From the NCBI RefSeq assembly GCF_018383905.1, contig NZ_JAGYWA010000004.1, positions 475,201-539,200 of the forward strand: DNA of 64,000 nucleotides, in the 5' to 3' direction. Shown in pieces: positions 44,870 to 53,877 of the stretch. The position numbers and the translations under genes were made by a program. This DNA comes from Flavobacterium branchiicola. Lineage in GTDB: Bacteria > Bacteroidota > Bacteroidia > Flavobacteriales > Flavobacteriaceae. Positions within the stretch are counted from its first letter, which is position 1, and every line of letters begins with the position of its first letter. The notes under the pieces were generated by a model. It worked only from the letters and a program-made list of their open reading frames with translations. It was not told the DNA's origin and did not search any database.

Positions 44870-45028
44870 ATGAAACTGTATTTTTTTTTGATAAAAAATT
44901 AATACGAGAAGTAAAGATAAGATTTTTATGTATTTAATTCATTGATTATTAGCTGTTTGTTTTGTTTTTTGTAAAAGAAATAAAACAACAACAATTTTAT
45001 AATTTAATTGTAATAATTAATCGCAGAA

Positions 45029-46288
45029 TTAGCTAAAAAGCAAAAAGGCAATTATCAACGTAATAATCACATTAAATAATTGTGCAATCAAAAAGGCCAA
45101 CAGAGGTTTCCTGCTGTTGTTTTGGAATAAATCCTTAAAGTTAGTTTCTAAACCAATACTTGTAAAAGCTAGTGCGAACCAAATTCCTTGTAAATTCTTC
45201 AAACTGTCTTTAACAGTATCCCGAACTTCGGGAGTTATAAAAAAAGAGAATAGGAGCGAGGCAGCAATAAATCCAATGACAAATTTTGGAAAACGTTCCC
45301 AAATTACACTTAATGTTGGTTTTGAATCTACAGCCTCTGCCGATTTGTTATGTGCATAAGTCCAGTAAACAGAAATTGTAAAAGCAGCTAATCCAAGTAA
45401 AACATTTTGAGAAAACTTTACGATAGTACTTATTTTTAATGCTGTTTCGCCAACCAAAGTTCCGGAAGCCACGACCGCGCCAGAAGTGTCAATACTACCT
45501 CCGAGCCAGGCCCCTGTTACTTCATCGGGGAAATTAAAATAACGGGCAATTATGGGCATAAAAATCATCATGGGAATTGCAGTTACCAAAACGATAGAAA
45601 TTACATAGGATAATTTTTTAGAATCGCCTTTTATAGCACCAGATGTTGCGATAGCTGCCGAAACGCCACAAATAGAAACTGCACTGGAAATCATCATGGT
45701 TAATTCATCATCAACTTTTAATTTTCGGCAAAGCCAAAAGGCAAAATACCAAACAGAAAGTACCACAATTAAAGCCTGAAATAATCCTAGTAAACCTGCT
45801 TTTAGAATGTCTGAAAAGATGACACTGGTTCCTAATAATATCAATCCGATTTTTACGAAAATTTCGGTAGAAAGCGCAGAACGAAACCAATCAGGAAGCT
45901 GAAAGAAATTTCCAATTATTAGACCAATAATAAGACTGAAAATTACGGCTTCTAAGTTGAGTGCTTTTATTTCTGAATTTCCGGCAATTAGCAACGCAAT
46001 AAGCGTTAAGAAATAAACAACAGGAAAAGTAAAAAGGAAATATTTTACTGATTTTCCAATTAAAAATGCGCCGAGAGCTCCAATAGAAATTAGATATAGG
46101 AATTGTAAAAAGAGGATTTTTAGATTTTCAAAATTAAAGACTTTTGTCGTTAAATCGGAAATAGCAGACCAGCTGAAAACAGAAACTTCAGGAAGAAAAA
46201 TAAAAAGGGAAATACCAATAATTAAAAATCCCAAAATTACGACTGTCCAGTCTTCGTGTAGGGTAAATTGTTTTGTTGTGGCTGACAT
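45029..46288 (-). CDS. YeiH-type putative sulfate exporter family transporter
   Basis: The 419-residue protein has about 11 membrane helices and belongs to the YeiH/UPF0324 family ('putative sulfate exporter'). It includes SICGVSAAIATSGAIKGD and GGSIDTSGAVVASGTLVGETAL, typical of the family. The transported ion is inferred only from family naming and from its place in a sulfatase operon. It is the last gene of the susC-led unit and 118 bases after the second sulfatase, with the promoter of the next unit further on. Confidence 0.85.
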   Translation of the reverse strand: MSATTKQFTLHEDWTVVILGFLIIGISLFIFLPEVSVFSWSAISDLTTKVFNFENLKILFLQFLYLISIGALGAFLIGKSVKYFLFTFPVVYFLTLIALLIAGNSEIKALNLEAVIFSLIIGLIIGNFFQLPDWFRSALSTEIFVKIGLILLGTSVIFSDILKAGLLGLFQALIVVLSVWYFAFWLCRKLKVDDELTMMISSAVSICGVSAAIATSGAIKGDSKKLSYVISIVLVTAIPMMIFMPIIARYFNFPDEVTGAWLGGSIDTSGAVVASGTLVGETALKISTIVKFSQNVLLGLAAFTISVYWTYAHNKSAEAVDSKPTLSVIWERFPKFVIGFIAASLLFSFFITPEVRDTVKDSLKNLQGIWFALAFTSIGLETNFKDLFQNNSRKPLLAFLIAQLFNVIITLIIAFLLFS

Positions 46289-46303
46289 TGTAGTTTTTTA
46301 TTT

Positions 46304-46391
46304 CCTGAAAGGTTTTCAAAACCTTGTAGGTATTAGTTATAAGTAAAGTTATTGAATAAACAAACCTACAAGGTTTTGAAAACCTTGCAGG
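46304..46391. repeat. ACCTACAAGG inverted repeat
   Basis: Arms 46304-46331 and 46364-46391 are near-perfect reverse complements (cctgaaaggttttcaaaacc...). A second element with the same arms is at 50157-50260. Both lie between genes of the same operon, so they would form a stem-loop in the polycistronic RNA. Confidence 0.75.
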
Positions 46392-46406
46392 ATGCTTGTT
46401 TTTAAT

Positions 46407-48023
46407 TTACAAATCGACAAAATATTTTTGTTTTCCAAAATCGAATTCATAATATGTCAGGTTAGGCCAAAGCGGCTTTATCAATCCTTTTTCCCAATTT
46501 TGAAGAGCAGTTTGTAATTCTTTTACTTTTTCCGGATTTTTCGCAGCTAAATCTGTTGTTTCCGATTTGTCTTTTGCCAAATTGTACAGCCAAGTTTCGT
46601 GTGTTTTACCACTGACAATTAATTTCCATTCACCACTTCTGATTGCTTTTGCATCGCCGGAACGCCAGTATAATTCTTTATGCGCTTCTTTGTTGTTATT
46701 TACGACATCAATTAAATTGACTCCGTCATAAACCCGATCTTTAGGTAAACCAGAATGTGTAACTGCAGCAATTGTACTGAAAATATCCAAAGTACTTACA
46801 GGCGATTTATATACTGTATGAGGTTTAATTTTCCCCTTCCACGAAAGTGCAAATGGAACATTTACACCGCCTTCAAAATGCGAAAATTTACCGCCTTTTA
46901 ATGGCGCATTTGTTGTCGCAAAAGTATAATCGGCACCACCGTTGTCGCTGGCAAAAATGATGATCGTATTTTCTTCAAGACCTTCTTTTTTTACCTTCGC
47001 TCTGATTCTTCCAATTGCATCATCCAATGCGCTGATCATGGCAAAATAAACACGTTTGTTTTCGTCTTTTACATTTGGGAAACGGTCGTAGTATTTTTTA
47101 CGAACCTGAAAAGGCGTGTGAGGCGCATTAAACGGAACATAAAGCAGGAACGGTTTTGTTTTATTTTTATCGATAAAAGCTTCGGCTTCATCAGCAAATG
47201 TTTCGGTTAAATAGGCTTTATCTTTTATGATGGTAGTATCTCGGCGAATTTGTCCGATTCCGACGCGACCATTTCCCCAAATCATTTTATCAGTAAAATC
47301 TTTATGATGGTGATTGATAATATCCGGATTATCATCTTCTGGTGTGTAAAGTGAAAATGCCTGATAAAAGCCATAGTGATAATCAAAACCTCTGTCTAAT
47401 GGGAAAAATCCTTTGTTATGCCCCAAATGCCATTTTCCAATGATTGCTGTGCTATAACCTTGTTTTTTGGCTAAATCGGCAAAAGTAATTTCAGATTGTG
47501 GCAAACCTTGCGTTGCTATTGAAGCTTCATTTGGATAATTGATTTTATCATTTAATCTCCAACTATTAGTGTTGATCAAATACTTGAAAGCATAATATTC
47601 CAGATTGTTTTTTGGATATCGGTCGCCTGGCTGATATTCATGTCCGAAACGTTCCTGATAGCGCCCCGTAAGTAATCCGGCTCGCGATGGTGAACAAATT
47701 GAAGCGGATACATAACCATCGGCAAAAGTAACTCCGGAAGCTGCAAGAGAATCAATTTGCGGTGTTGGTGTTGCTTTTCCACCGTAAAGCGAAATATCAT
47801 ATTTTCCTAAATCATCCGCCAGAAGAATAATGATATTGGGCTTTTTTTCTGAATTTAAAGTGTCTTTTTTTGCCAGAAATACTGCTTTTCCTTCGGCTAA
47901 TTTTTGGTCTGTTTTTATTAAAGTTCCGTCTGTATTTATTGGCCAGAAAAGAAATAAAGCTAACAGAAAAAGTACAATCAGAATGGGTATAACTATCTTT
48001 TTATTGAATTTAAATTTTGCCAT
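46407..48023 (-). CDS. Sulfatase (Cys type), membrane-anchored
   Basis: Starting at the ATG at 48023 (MAKFKFNKK), this is a 538-residue sulfatase with an N-terminal membrane anchor (residues about 10-27), ADDLGKYD, and formylglycine motif C110-S-P-S-R (SICSPSRAGLLTG). The longer frame from 48182 is made of the GTCATTTCGA repeat and was rejected. It follows the rhodanese/thioredoxin gene after a 194-base gap holding that repeat. The substrate is unknown. Confidence 0.92.
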   Translation of the reverse strand: MAKFKFNKKIVIPILIVLFLLALFLFWPINTDGTLIKTDQKLAEGKAVFLAKKDTLNSEKKPNIIILLADDLGKYDISLYGGKATPTPQIDSLAASGVTFADGYVSASICSPSRAGLLTGRYQERFGHEYQPGDRYPKNNLEYYAFKYLINTNSWRLNDKINYPNEASIATQGLPQSEITFADLAKKQGYSTAIIGKWHLGHNKGFFPLDRGFDYHYGFYQAFSLYTPEDDNPDIINHHHKDFTDKMIWGNGRVGIGQIRRDTTIIKDKAYLTETFADEAEAFIDKNKTKPFLLYVPFNAPHTPFQVRKKYYDRFPNVKDENKRVYFAMISALDDAIGRIRAKVKKEGLEENTIIIFASDNGGADYTFATTNAPLKGGKFSHFEGGVNVPFALSWKGKIKPHTVYKSPVSTLDIFSTIAAVTHSGLPKDRVYDGVNLIDVVNNNKEAHKELYWRSGDAKAIRSGEWKLIVSGKTHETWLYNLAKDKSETTDLAAKNPEKVKELQTALQNWEKGLIKPLWPNLTYYEFDFGKQKYFVDL

Positions 48024-48071
48024 AGTTCTTGGTTTGTTAGTTTTAATTAAGTTTTTAGGGCGTATTAATTT

Positions 48072-48180
48072 GTCATTTCGATCCCGAAGCTTCGGGAGAG
48101 AAATCACACTAGAAATTCCGCAAAGCAAGTCACCAATCTTTGTCGATAAACGAGTGTGATTTCTCCTCCGTCGAAATGAC
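48072..48180. repeat. GTCATTTCGA palindromic element
   Basis: The ends GTCATTTCGA (48072-48081) and TCGAAATGAC (48171-48180) are perfect inverted repeats, with an internal 16-base palindrome TCCCGAAGCTTCGGGA at 48082-48097. The middle part CACTAGAAATTCCG and ACCAATCTTTGTCGA match the element at 18533. It sits between two genes of the sulfur operon. Confidence 0.75.
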
Positions 48181-48217
48181 AAACTGGACGTTTTTCAGCC
48201 ATTTGTATCAAAAAAGA

Positions 48218-48931
48218 TCACTTAGCCAAAGCCACATCGACATCATTTTTCAAATTTTCAAAACCTTCTTTTTTGAAAATAATTTTGCCGTTTTTGTATA
48301 AAATCAAAGTCGGAAAAACTTTTATGGTTTTTAGATCTGCAATAATTTGTGTATTATCTTCTAAATCAATTTCTACGATTTTTAGATTTTCGCCATATTG
48401 CGCTTTTATGGTTTCCAAAACAGGTTTTACTTTTTTGCAAGCGCCACAATAAACAGATCCAATATCAACGAGAACCGTATTGTTTTCGGTAACGATTTTG
48501 TTGTATTCTGCTAATGTTAGTTTGCTTTTTGAATTGGCGAAATAAGGTTTTCCACCGCCAATCCAGTTTGCAATTCCACCTTCCAGACTATAAACTTCTT
48601 TAAAACCTTTTTTTAATAAATCGTCAGCAAGCCAGACGCTTCTTCCTGCGCCAATAGAGTAGGTAAATACAGGTTTTGATTTATCTAAAGCAGCAATTCG
48701 TTTGGCATAATCTTTAGATTCTAAATTAAAGTTTACAGCACCAATAATATGATTCAGTGCAAACTCTTCAGGACCTCTGGCATCAATAATCTGCGGATTT
48801 TTTTGACCTTGGATTTTAGTGTAAAATGAATCTAAAGAGACCGTATTTCCACTTTTATTTTGCGAAGAGACAGCAATTGTAAATAGAAATACAATTGCTG
48901 TTATACTATTTTTTAAAACTCGGTTTTTCAT
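48218..48931 (-). CDS. Exported rhodanese-like/thioredoxin fusion
   Basis: The 237-residue protein has a signal peptide (residues 1-24), a rhodanese-like domain (about 30-128) and a thioredoxin domain with C162-G-A-C165 (VYCGACKKVKP). In the rhodanese domain the active-site loop reads Y91-S92-I-G-A-G-R-S, so the catalytic Cys is replaced by Ser and it should not carry a persulfide. The thioredoxin site is intact, suggesting periplasmic disulfide or sulfur-relay chemistry. It is 9 bases after the sterol-desaturase gene. Confidence 0.88.
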   Translation of the reverse strand: MKNRVLKNSITAIVFLFTIAVSSQNKSGNTVSLDSFYTKIQGQKNPQIIDARGPEEFALNHIIGAVNFNLESKDYAKRIAALDKSKPVFTYSIGAGRSVWLADDLLKKGFKEVYSLEGGIANWIGGGKPYFANSKSKLTLAEYNKIVTENNTVLVDIGSVYCGACKKVKPVLETIKAQYGENLKIVEIDLEDNTQIIADLKTIKVFPTLILYKNGKIIFKKEGFENLKNDVDVALAK

Positions 48932-48940
48932 AATTAATTT

Positions 48941-50011
48941 TTAAGATTGTACCTGTTCTAATTCTAATACTGGTGTAGCTATTTCTTCAGCCAAAATTAC
49001 TTTTGGTTTTACTGGAACCGATAGAACTCCATCAGCCAAGGCACTTCCCTCTTTTTTAGATTTAAATATTGGCCATAAAAACTGCGCGTACCATTCTTCT
49101 TGTTTGTATGATTTCATACCGTATGATTTTGGGAATTTTCGCGTAATTAATCCTGTTCCGAAGATCATATCCCAGATAAAAAACATATTCCCAAAGTTTC
49201 CTTTAAAATGCCCAACACCGTCTCCGCTTGTATCTGCGTGATGCGCGTGATGCGTTGCCGGAGTTGAAATTACTCTTTCTAAAACCCATGCAATTGGATG
49301 TAAAACTTTGTATTTGTAAAATGGTTTGTCCCACGCAATGCTCGAATGTGCACCCAAAGTGATGAAACTTTTGATAACCAAAACAAACAATGCAGGCAAT
49401 CCTAAACCTAAATACGTTAAAGTTGCAGTCAAATAAATTTGAGAGAAGAAAACGGTGTAAATAAAGTTTTGTCTTGAAGCCATCGCCATTCCCATATAAG
49501 GAGCAGAGTGATGTGTTCTGTGAAAACGCCATAAAAACGGAACCTGATGGTGCAATCTATGGTACCAGTATTGTGTTAAATCATCGGCAATGGCAATTAG
49601 GAAAAATCCTCCCCAAAACGGAACCCATGAAAGTGAATTCTCGAGATTCGGAATTAAATAAGGTAAAGCGGTTAAGCTGAAAAAAGCAATAATAGGTGGC
49701 AAAAGTAATTTTGGCGCTAAAAAGGAAACAATATCAATTTTGCGTTCTTCGCCTGTCCATTGATCATCGTATAAACCTGCTGCAAATTCTATAATTCCCA
49801 GGACGATCATAAACACTGTTAATCCCCAGGTTCTGATATTTGCAAAAGCAGGTTGTGCAAATTCTAAAAAGGATGGTATTTCTATATGTGAATCGGCAAT
49901 AACGCCGTTGCTTAATTTAAAATAAAGATATATTGCCACCACGGGCAAGGAATAAATGAAGAAACTAATAGTCAAGTCTCTTGTTAATTTAGAGTTTTGT
50001 ACTGTTGCCAT
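48941..50011 (-). CDS. Sterol desaturase / fatty acid hydroxylase family membrane protein
   Basis: The 356-residue protein has several membrane helices and di-iron His motifs: YWYHRLHHQ, RFHRTHHSAP and THHAHHADTSG, plus GHFKGNFGN. It is a member of the integral-membrane fatty acid hydroxylase superfamily; the substrate is not known, and sulfur-linked roles are unestablished. It lies inside the sulfur unit, 9 bases ahead of the rhodanese gene and 7 bases after the small ORF at 50019. Confidence 0.88.
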   Translation of the reverse strand: MATVQNSKLTRDLTISFFIYSLPVVAIYLYFKLSNGVIADSHIEIPSFLEFAQPAFANIRTWGLTVFMIVLGIIEFAAGLYDDQWTGEERKIDIVSFLAPKLLLPPIIAFFSLTALPYLIPNLENSLSWVPFWGGFFLIAIADDLTQYWYHRLHHQVPFLWRFHRTHHSAPYMGMAMASRQNFIYTVFFSQIYLTATLTYLGLGLPALFVLVIKSFITLGAHSSIAWDKPFYKYKVLHPIAWVLERVISTPATHHAHHADTSGDGVGHFKGNFGNMFFIWDMIFGTGLITRKFPKSYGMKSYKQEEWYAQFLWPIFKSKKEGSALADGVLSVPVKPKVILAEEIATPVLELEQVQS

Positions 50012-50018
50012 GATTTTT

Positions 50019-50138
50019 TTATTTTAAAAATTGATTAATTAGCGCTAATCCTCCGGCTAAAATGGCCAGCGGAACTAAAAATAAAATTGCCCCAACGACA
50101 ATTTTTTTTCCTATAATTTCATAATCTACTCGTTTCAT
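50019..50138 (-). CDS. 39-residue single-TM small protein
   Basis: A short ORF (ATG at 50138, stop at 50019) encodes 39 residues beginning MKRVDYEIIGKKIVV and containing one hydrophobic helix (about residues 14-35, VGAILFLVPLAILAGGLALI). It is tightly packed before the sterol-desaturase gene (7 bases), which supports it as a real, co-translated gene. It is of unknown function, possibly a membrane helper of that protein. Confidence 0.7.
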   Translation of the reverse strand: MKRVDYEIIGKKIVVGAILFLVPLAILAGGLALINQFLK

Positions 50139-50156
50139 AATAGTTCGTTTTATGTT

Positions 50157-50260
50157 CTGCAAGGTTTTCAAAACCTTGTAGGTATGATTTTTCAATCTTT
50201 AAATCAATTAAAGTTTTTGATGAATATTTTGAAACCTACAAGGTTTTGAAAACCTTGCAG
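50157..50260. repeat. ACCTACAAGG inverted repeat
   Basis: Arms 50157-50183 and 50234-50260 are perfect or near-perfect reverse complements, the same family as 46304-46391. It lies between the arylsulfatase and the small membrane ORF of the same operon. Confidence 0.75.
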
Positions 50261-50274
50261 GTTGGGTATAAAAG

Positions 50275-52191
50275 TTAATTAGAACTTCCTCCAGGTTTTG
50301 TTGCCTGTTTGATTAAATCGGAAACTGTTTTGTTTTTATCAGCTCCGGTATTGTGGATTCTTCTATTGTAAACATCCTGCCAGTCGATCAATGGATAAAC
50401 ATTGTTTTCTTTGGCTTGTTCATCAAACAGTTTCTTAAGTTCGGCTAATTTTTCAGGGTATTTTTTAGCAAGATCATTACGTTCGTTAAAATCTTCGTTT
50501 AGATTATAAAGTTCCCAGACATCAGTATCAAAATTACTTGGGGCAGGTTTTTCATTATTTCCAAACGATTTTTTTACAGCAAATGAATCTGGTAAATGCG
50601 CCGCTCCGGCTTTCCATCCGTCTTTATAAATAGCTCTGTTACCAAAAATATAGTAGTACTGAACTTTGTGCAATGATTCCGCTTTTGGATTATCTATAGA
50701 TGCTTTAAAAGTTGAACCCTGAATAATATCTTGTTTAATTTCTTTGATGTATTCCGGTGCTTTAATTCCAACAATATCTAGTGTTGTAGGAAGTAAATCG
50801 GTTACGTGACTGTATTGATTTCTAATACCACCTTTGTCTTTAATTCCGTTTGGATAAAATACAATCAAAGGATTACGAGTTCCGCCTTCAGATTGTGCGT
50901 CTTGTTTCCAGTTTTTGAAAGGAACATTCGTAGCCTGAGCCCATCCTAAAGGATAATTAGTATTTAAACCTTTTGCAGTTCCAATTTCTCCAATATTGTT
51001 TAAGTTGCTTTGAAGATTTTCTTCATCCGTTTTTCCCTGAGCAAATAAATTTTGGTTGATTGTACCTTGTAAAGTTCCTTCTTTACTCGCTCCGTTATCA
51101 CCAATGGCAACAAAAATCAAAGTATTGTCAAGCTGACCACTTTCTTTTAAATAGTTTACAACTCTTCCAATTTCATAATCAGTATACGTTAGGAATCCGG
51201 CGTAAACTTCCATGAATCTTGCATACACTTTCTTTTGTTCCGGGCTTAGTTTTTTCCAATCTGTAATAAGCGGATTACGCTCCGGAAGTACTGCGTTTTG
51301 TGGAAATACACCTAATTTCTTTTGGTTTGCCAATACTTTTTCACGGTAAACATCATAACCTTCGTCAAATTTTCCTTTGTATTGATCACTCCATTTTTCA
51401 GCAACCTGATGAGGTGCGTGAACTGCTCCCGGAGCATAGTATAAAAAGAAAGGTTTTCCAGGTGCGGCTTTTTGTTGTTTTTGAATATAACTGATGGCTT
51501 TATCCGTAATTAATTCATTCAAGTGGCGTCCGTCTGGTTTAATATGAACCTGATCTTCTACTAAATCCGGATTGTACTGATCGGTTTGTGAACCTAAGAA
51601 TCCATAGAAATGATCGAAACCTTTTCCGGTTGGCCATCTGTCAAACGGTCCTGCATCGGTTGCATCTTCATCCGGAGTTACACCATATTTTCCAACGGCA
51701 AAAGTATTGTAACCGTTCTCACGTAAAATCTCTGCAATTGTTCCTTTATCAGAAGGAATTCTTCCGTCCCAACCCGGAAATCCGGCTGATAAAATAGTAT
51801 GAGAAAATCCGCTTACGTGAACTCTTCCTGAATTTCTTCCAGTCAATAAAGCAGCACGGGTTGGAGCACAAATTGCTGTTGTATGGAAATTAGTATAACG
51901 TAAACCGTTATTTGCAAGGTTATCAAAAGTTGGCGTATTGATCAAACCTCCAAAAGCGCTTGATGCTCCAAATCCTACATCGTCTAATAAAATCCAAACA
52001 ATATTTGGTGCGCCTTTTGGTGCCTTTACAGGCTCTGGCCAATATTCCTTAGAATCTGCCAAAGTTTTTCCTATTGTACCTTTAAACTCTTGTTTTTCTT
52101 GTGCTATTCCTAATTGTGCAATTAGTAAAGCGGTAATCAAAAGCCCTTTTTTCGGACTTTTGATTGCGATGCTATTTTTAAATTTTTTCAT
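50275..52191 (-). CDS. Arylsulfatase (Cys type), secreted
   Basis: The 638-residue sulfatase has a signal peptide (residues 1-30, ending GIAQ), metal motif LLDDVGFGASSAFGG and formylglycine motif C108-A-P-T-R (AICAPTRAALLTG). It is the long arylsulfatase form of the AtsA type, with a C-terminal subdomain. It is downstream of susD with a 196-base gap containing an inverted repeat. It likely releases sulfate from organosulfates delivered by the SusCD pair. Confidence 0.93.
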   Translation of the reverse strand: MKKFKNSIAIKSPKKGLLITALLIAQLGIAQEKQEFKGTIGKTLADSKEYWPEPVKAPKGAPNIVWILLDDVGFGASSAFGGLINTPTFDNLANNGLRYTNFHTTAICAPTRAALLTGRNSGRVHVSGFSHTILSAGFPGWDGRIPSDKGTIAEILRENGYNTFAVGKYGVTPDEDATDAGPFDRWPTGKGFDHFYGFLGSQTDQYNPDLVEDQVHIKPDGRHLNELITDKAISYIQKQQKAAPGKPFFLYYAPGAVHAPHQVAEKWSDQYKGKFDEGYDVYREKVLANQKKLGVFPQNAVLPERNPLITDWKKLSPEQKKVYARFMEVYAGFLTYTDYEIGRVVNYLKESGQLDNTLIFVAIGDNGASKEGTLQGTINQNLFAQGKTDEENLQSNLNNIGEIGTAKGLNTNYPLGWAQATNVPFKNWKQDAQSEGGTRNPLIVFYPNGIKDKGGIRNQYSHVTDLLPTTLDIVGIKAPEYIKEIKQDIIQGSTFKASIDNPKAESLHKVQYYYIFGNRAIYKDGWKAGAAHLPDSFAVKKSFGNNEKPAPSNFDTDVWELYNLNEDFNERNDLAKKYPEKLAELKKLFDEQAKENNVYPLIDWQDVYNRRIHNTGADKNKTVSDLIKQATKPGGSSN

Positions 52192-52242
52192 TGTTTTATA
52201 GTTTTAATAGTTATATAATCTTTTTATCTTAGGGCTATTTTC

Positions 52243-52381
52243 AACACATAGAAACATAGTTTTTGCAATTGATGAAAGGCGTTTCACTTGTTTAAATGCA
52301 CATAGCCAATCTATGTGTGAGAAACGAGTTTCTTTCTAAACTCTTTATTAGTCAAAAAAAAAATCTATGTTTCTATGTGTT
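52243..52381. repeat. Inverted repeat between susD and the sulfatase gene
   Basis: Arms 52243-52259 (aacacatagaaacatag) and 52365-52381 are perfect 17-base reverse complements, separated by about 105 bases that contain another short inverted pair. It lies inside the operon and may separate expression of susCD from the enzymes downstream. Confidence 0.65.
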
Positions 52382-52387
52382 TAAAAA

Positions 52388-53860
52388 TTAATATCCAGGG
52401 TTTTGAGGTAAACCTACCGGATCAATATTTCTTTCACTTTGTGGAATCGGATAAAGATTATTTCTTTCTGAAACCGAGTTTTTAGCCGTCACTTTTTTCA
52501 CTTCTGTAACCAGAGTTCCCCAACGTACCAGGTCAAACCATCTTTGCCCTTCCTGAACAAATTCTTTTTTGCGTTCTTCCTGAATTGCCGCTCTAAAAGT
52601 GGTTTGATTTAATCCAGCTAAATCAACTGTTGCATCTGGCGTTGTAATTGGTTTTGCAAAAGCTCTTCTTCGTACCTGATTAATCAATTCGTACGCTTCG
52701 GCAGTTGGTCCGCTTTGTTCATTTATCGCTTCCGCTAAAGACAATAAAATGTCTGCATAACGTATTACCGGAAAATTGATTGCGACATTGGCTGGAGTTG
52801 CCAGATTGCTTATGTCCAGATATTTTTTGAAGATTGGTTTCGGGAAAGTGTATAAGGTTCCGGTAGCAGGATTCAGTAATTGTTTCCCGTAACTTACATC
52901 TCTTCGGATATCGCCAGCAGCATAAATATCATAAAATAAAGCTACATCTGAAATAATATCGGCAGGTTCAGTAGCAGTAAATCCAGTGAAAGATGTTGCC
53001 TGAAAAGTACTTCCGCTAGAACCATTTCCGGCCTGATTTGGCTCAAACTGTACAGAGAAAATATGCTCTTTTCCGTTTTTCTTCGTTTTAGTAAAGATGT
53101 CCTGAAAGTTTTCAAACAAAGCATATCCGTAACCACCATTGATTACTTCTTTGGCTTTTGTAATAGCATTTGGCCAATCTTTTCTTGTCAGATAGACTTT
53201 CGTCAAAATCGCTTTTGCAGCTCCGGAAGTGGCTCGTCCGGCATCGGCAGCAGGATAAGCAGCAGGCAGACTTTCAGCATCTTTTAAATCTGAAATAATT
53301 TGCGCATAAACTTCATCAACTGTCGCTCTTTTTGATTTTAAACTTTCTAATTGAATAGAAGTTGGCTCATGCAAAACAATTGGAACACCGCCCCAAAGAC
53401 GAACTGCTTGAAAGTACAATAACCCTCGAATGAATTTTGCCTCGTTTACTAATCTTGTTTTTACTGCTTCTGTTCCGGCTACTTTCGGTACGTTATCAAT
53501 TGAAACATTCGCTCTGTTGATTCCAGCGTAAATTTGTCTCCAAGCTACTTGAACACGATCAGAGGTTGCATCATGTGTCAAACTGCTCAAAGCCCTAACT
53601 TGAGGATTTGTTGCAGAAACTCCGGCTGCCGCATAATCAGTAGCCATATCGGTCAGGAAGTATAGATTTCTTCCAAACAAACTTTGTTCTCCCGGATCTA
53701 AACTTAAGGATGCATAGACTGCAGTAACGCTGGCAACGGCATCGTCCTGAGTTTTAAAATAATTGTCTTCGGTTACAAAAGAGGTTGGTGTTACCTCCAG
53801 ATCGGTGCACGAAATAAAGAGTCCTGCACTTATTATTAGTGTTATTAATATCTTTTTCAT
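52388..53860 (-). CDS. RagB/SusD family outer-membrane lipoprotein
   Basis: The 490-residue protein has a lipoprotein signal ending in C18 (GLFISCTDLEVTP) and the SusD TPR-like architecture with AKFIRGLLYFQAVRLWGGVPIV and the C-terminal RKKEFVQEGQRWFDLVRWG. It is the surface lid that captures substrate for the SusC channel. The pair is directly linked to sulfatases and sulfur genes, suggesting that the import target is a sulfated compound rather than a plain glycan (inference). Confidence 0.94.
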   Translation of the reverse strand: MKKILITLIISAGLFISCTDLEVTPTSFVTEDNYFKTQDDAVASVTAVYASLSLDPGEQSLFGRNLYFLTDMATDYAAAGVSATNPQVRALSSLTHDATSDRVQVAWRQIYAGINRANVSIDNVPKVAGTEAVKTRLVNEAKFIRGLLYFQAVRLWGGVPIVLHEPTSIQLESLKSKRATVDEVYAQIISDLKDAESLPAAYPAADAGRATSGAAKAILTKVYLTRKDWPNAITKAKEVINGGYGYALFENFQDIFTKTKKNGKEHIFSVQFEPNQAGNGSSGSTFQATSFTGFTATEPADIISDVALFYDIYAAGDIRRDVSYGKQLLNPATGTLYTFPKPIFKKYLDISNLATPANVAINFPVIRYADILLSLAEAINEQSGPTAEAYELINQVRRRAFAKPITTPDATVDLAGLNQTTFRAAIQEERKKEFVQEGQRWFDLVRWGTLVTEVKKVTAKNSVSERNNLYPIPQSERNIDPVGLPQNPGY

Positions 53861-53877
53861 TTTATATTTTTTTTTAC

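Noticed and set aside
48024-48182. N-terminal extension of the second sulfatase.
   Set aside because: It is the GTCATTTCGA repeat translated; the ATG at 48023 gives a normal membrane anchor.
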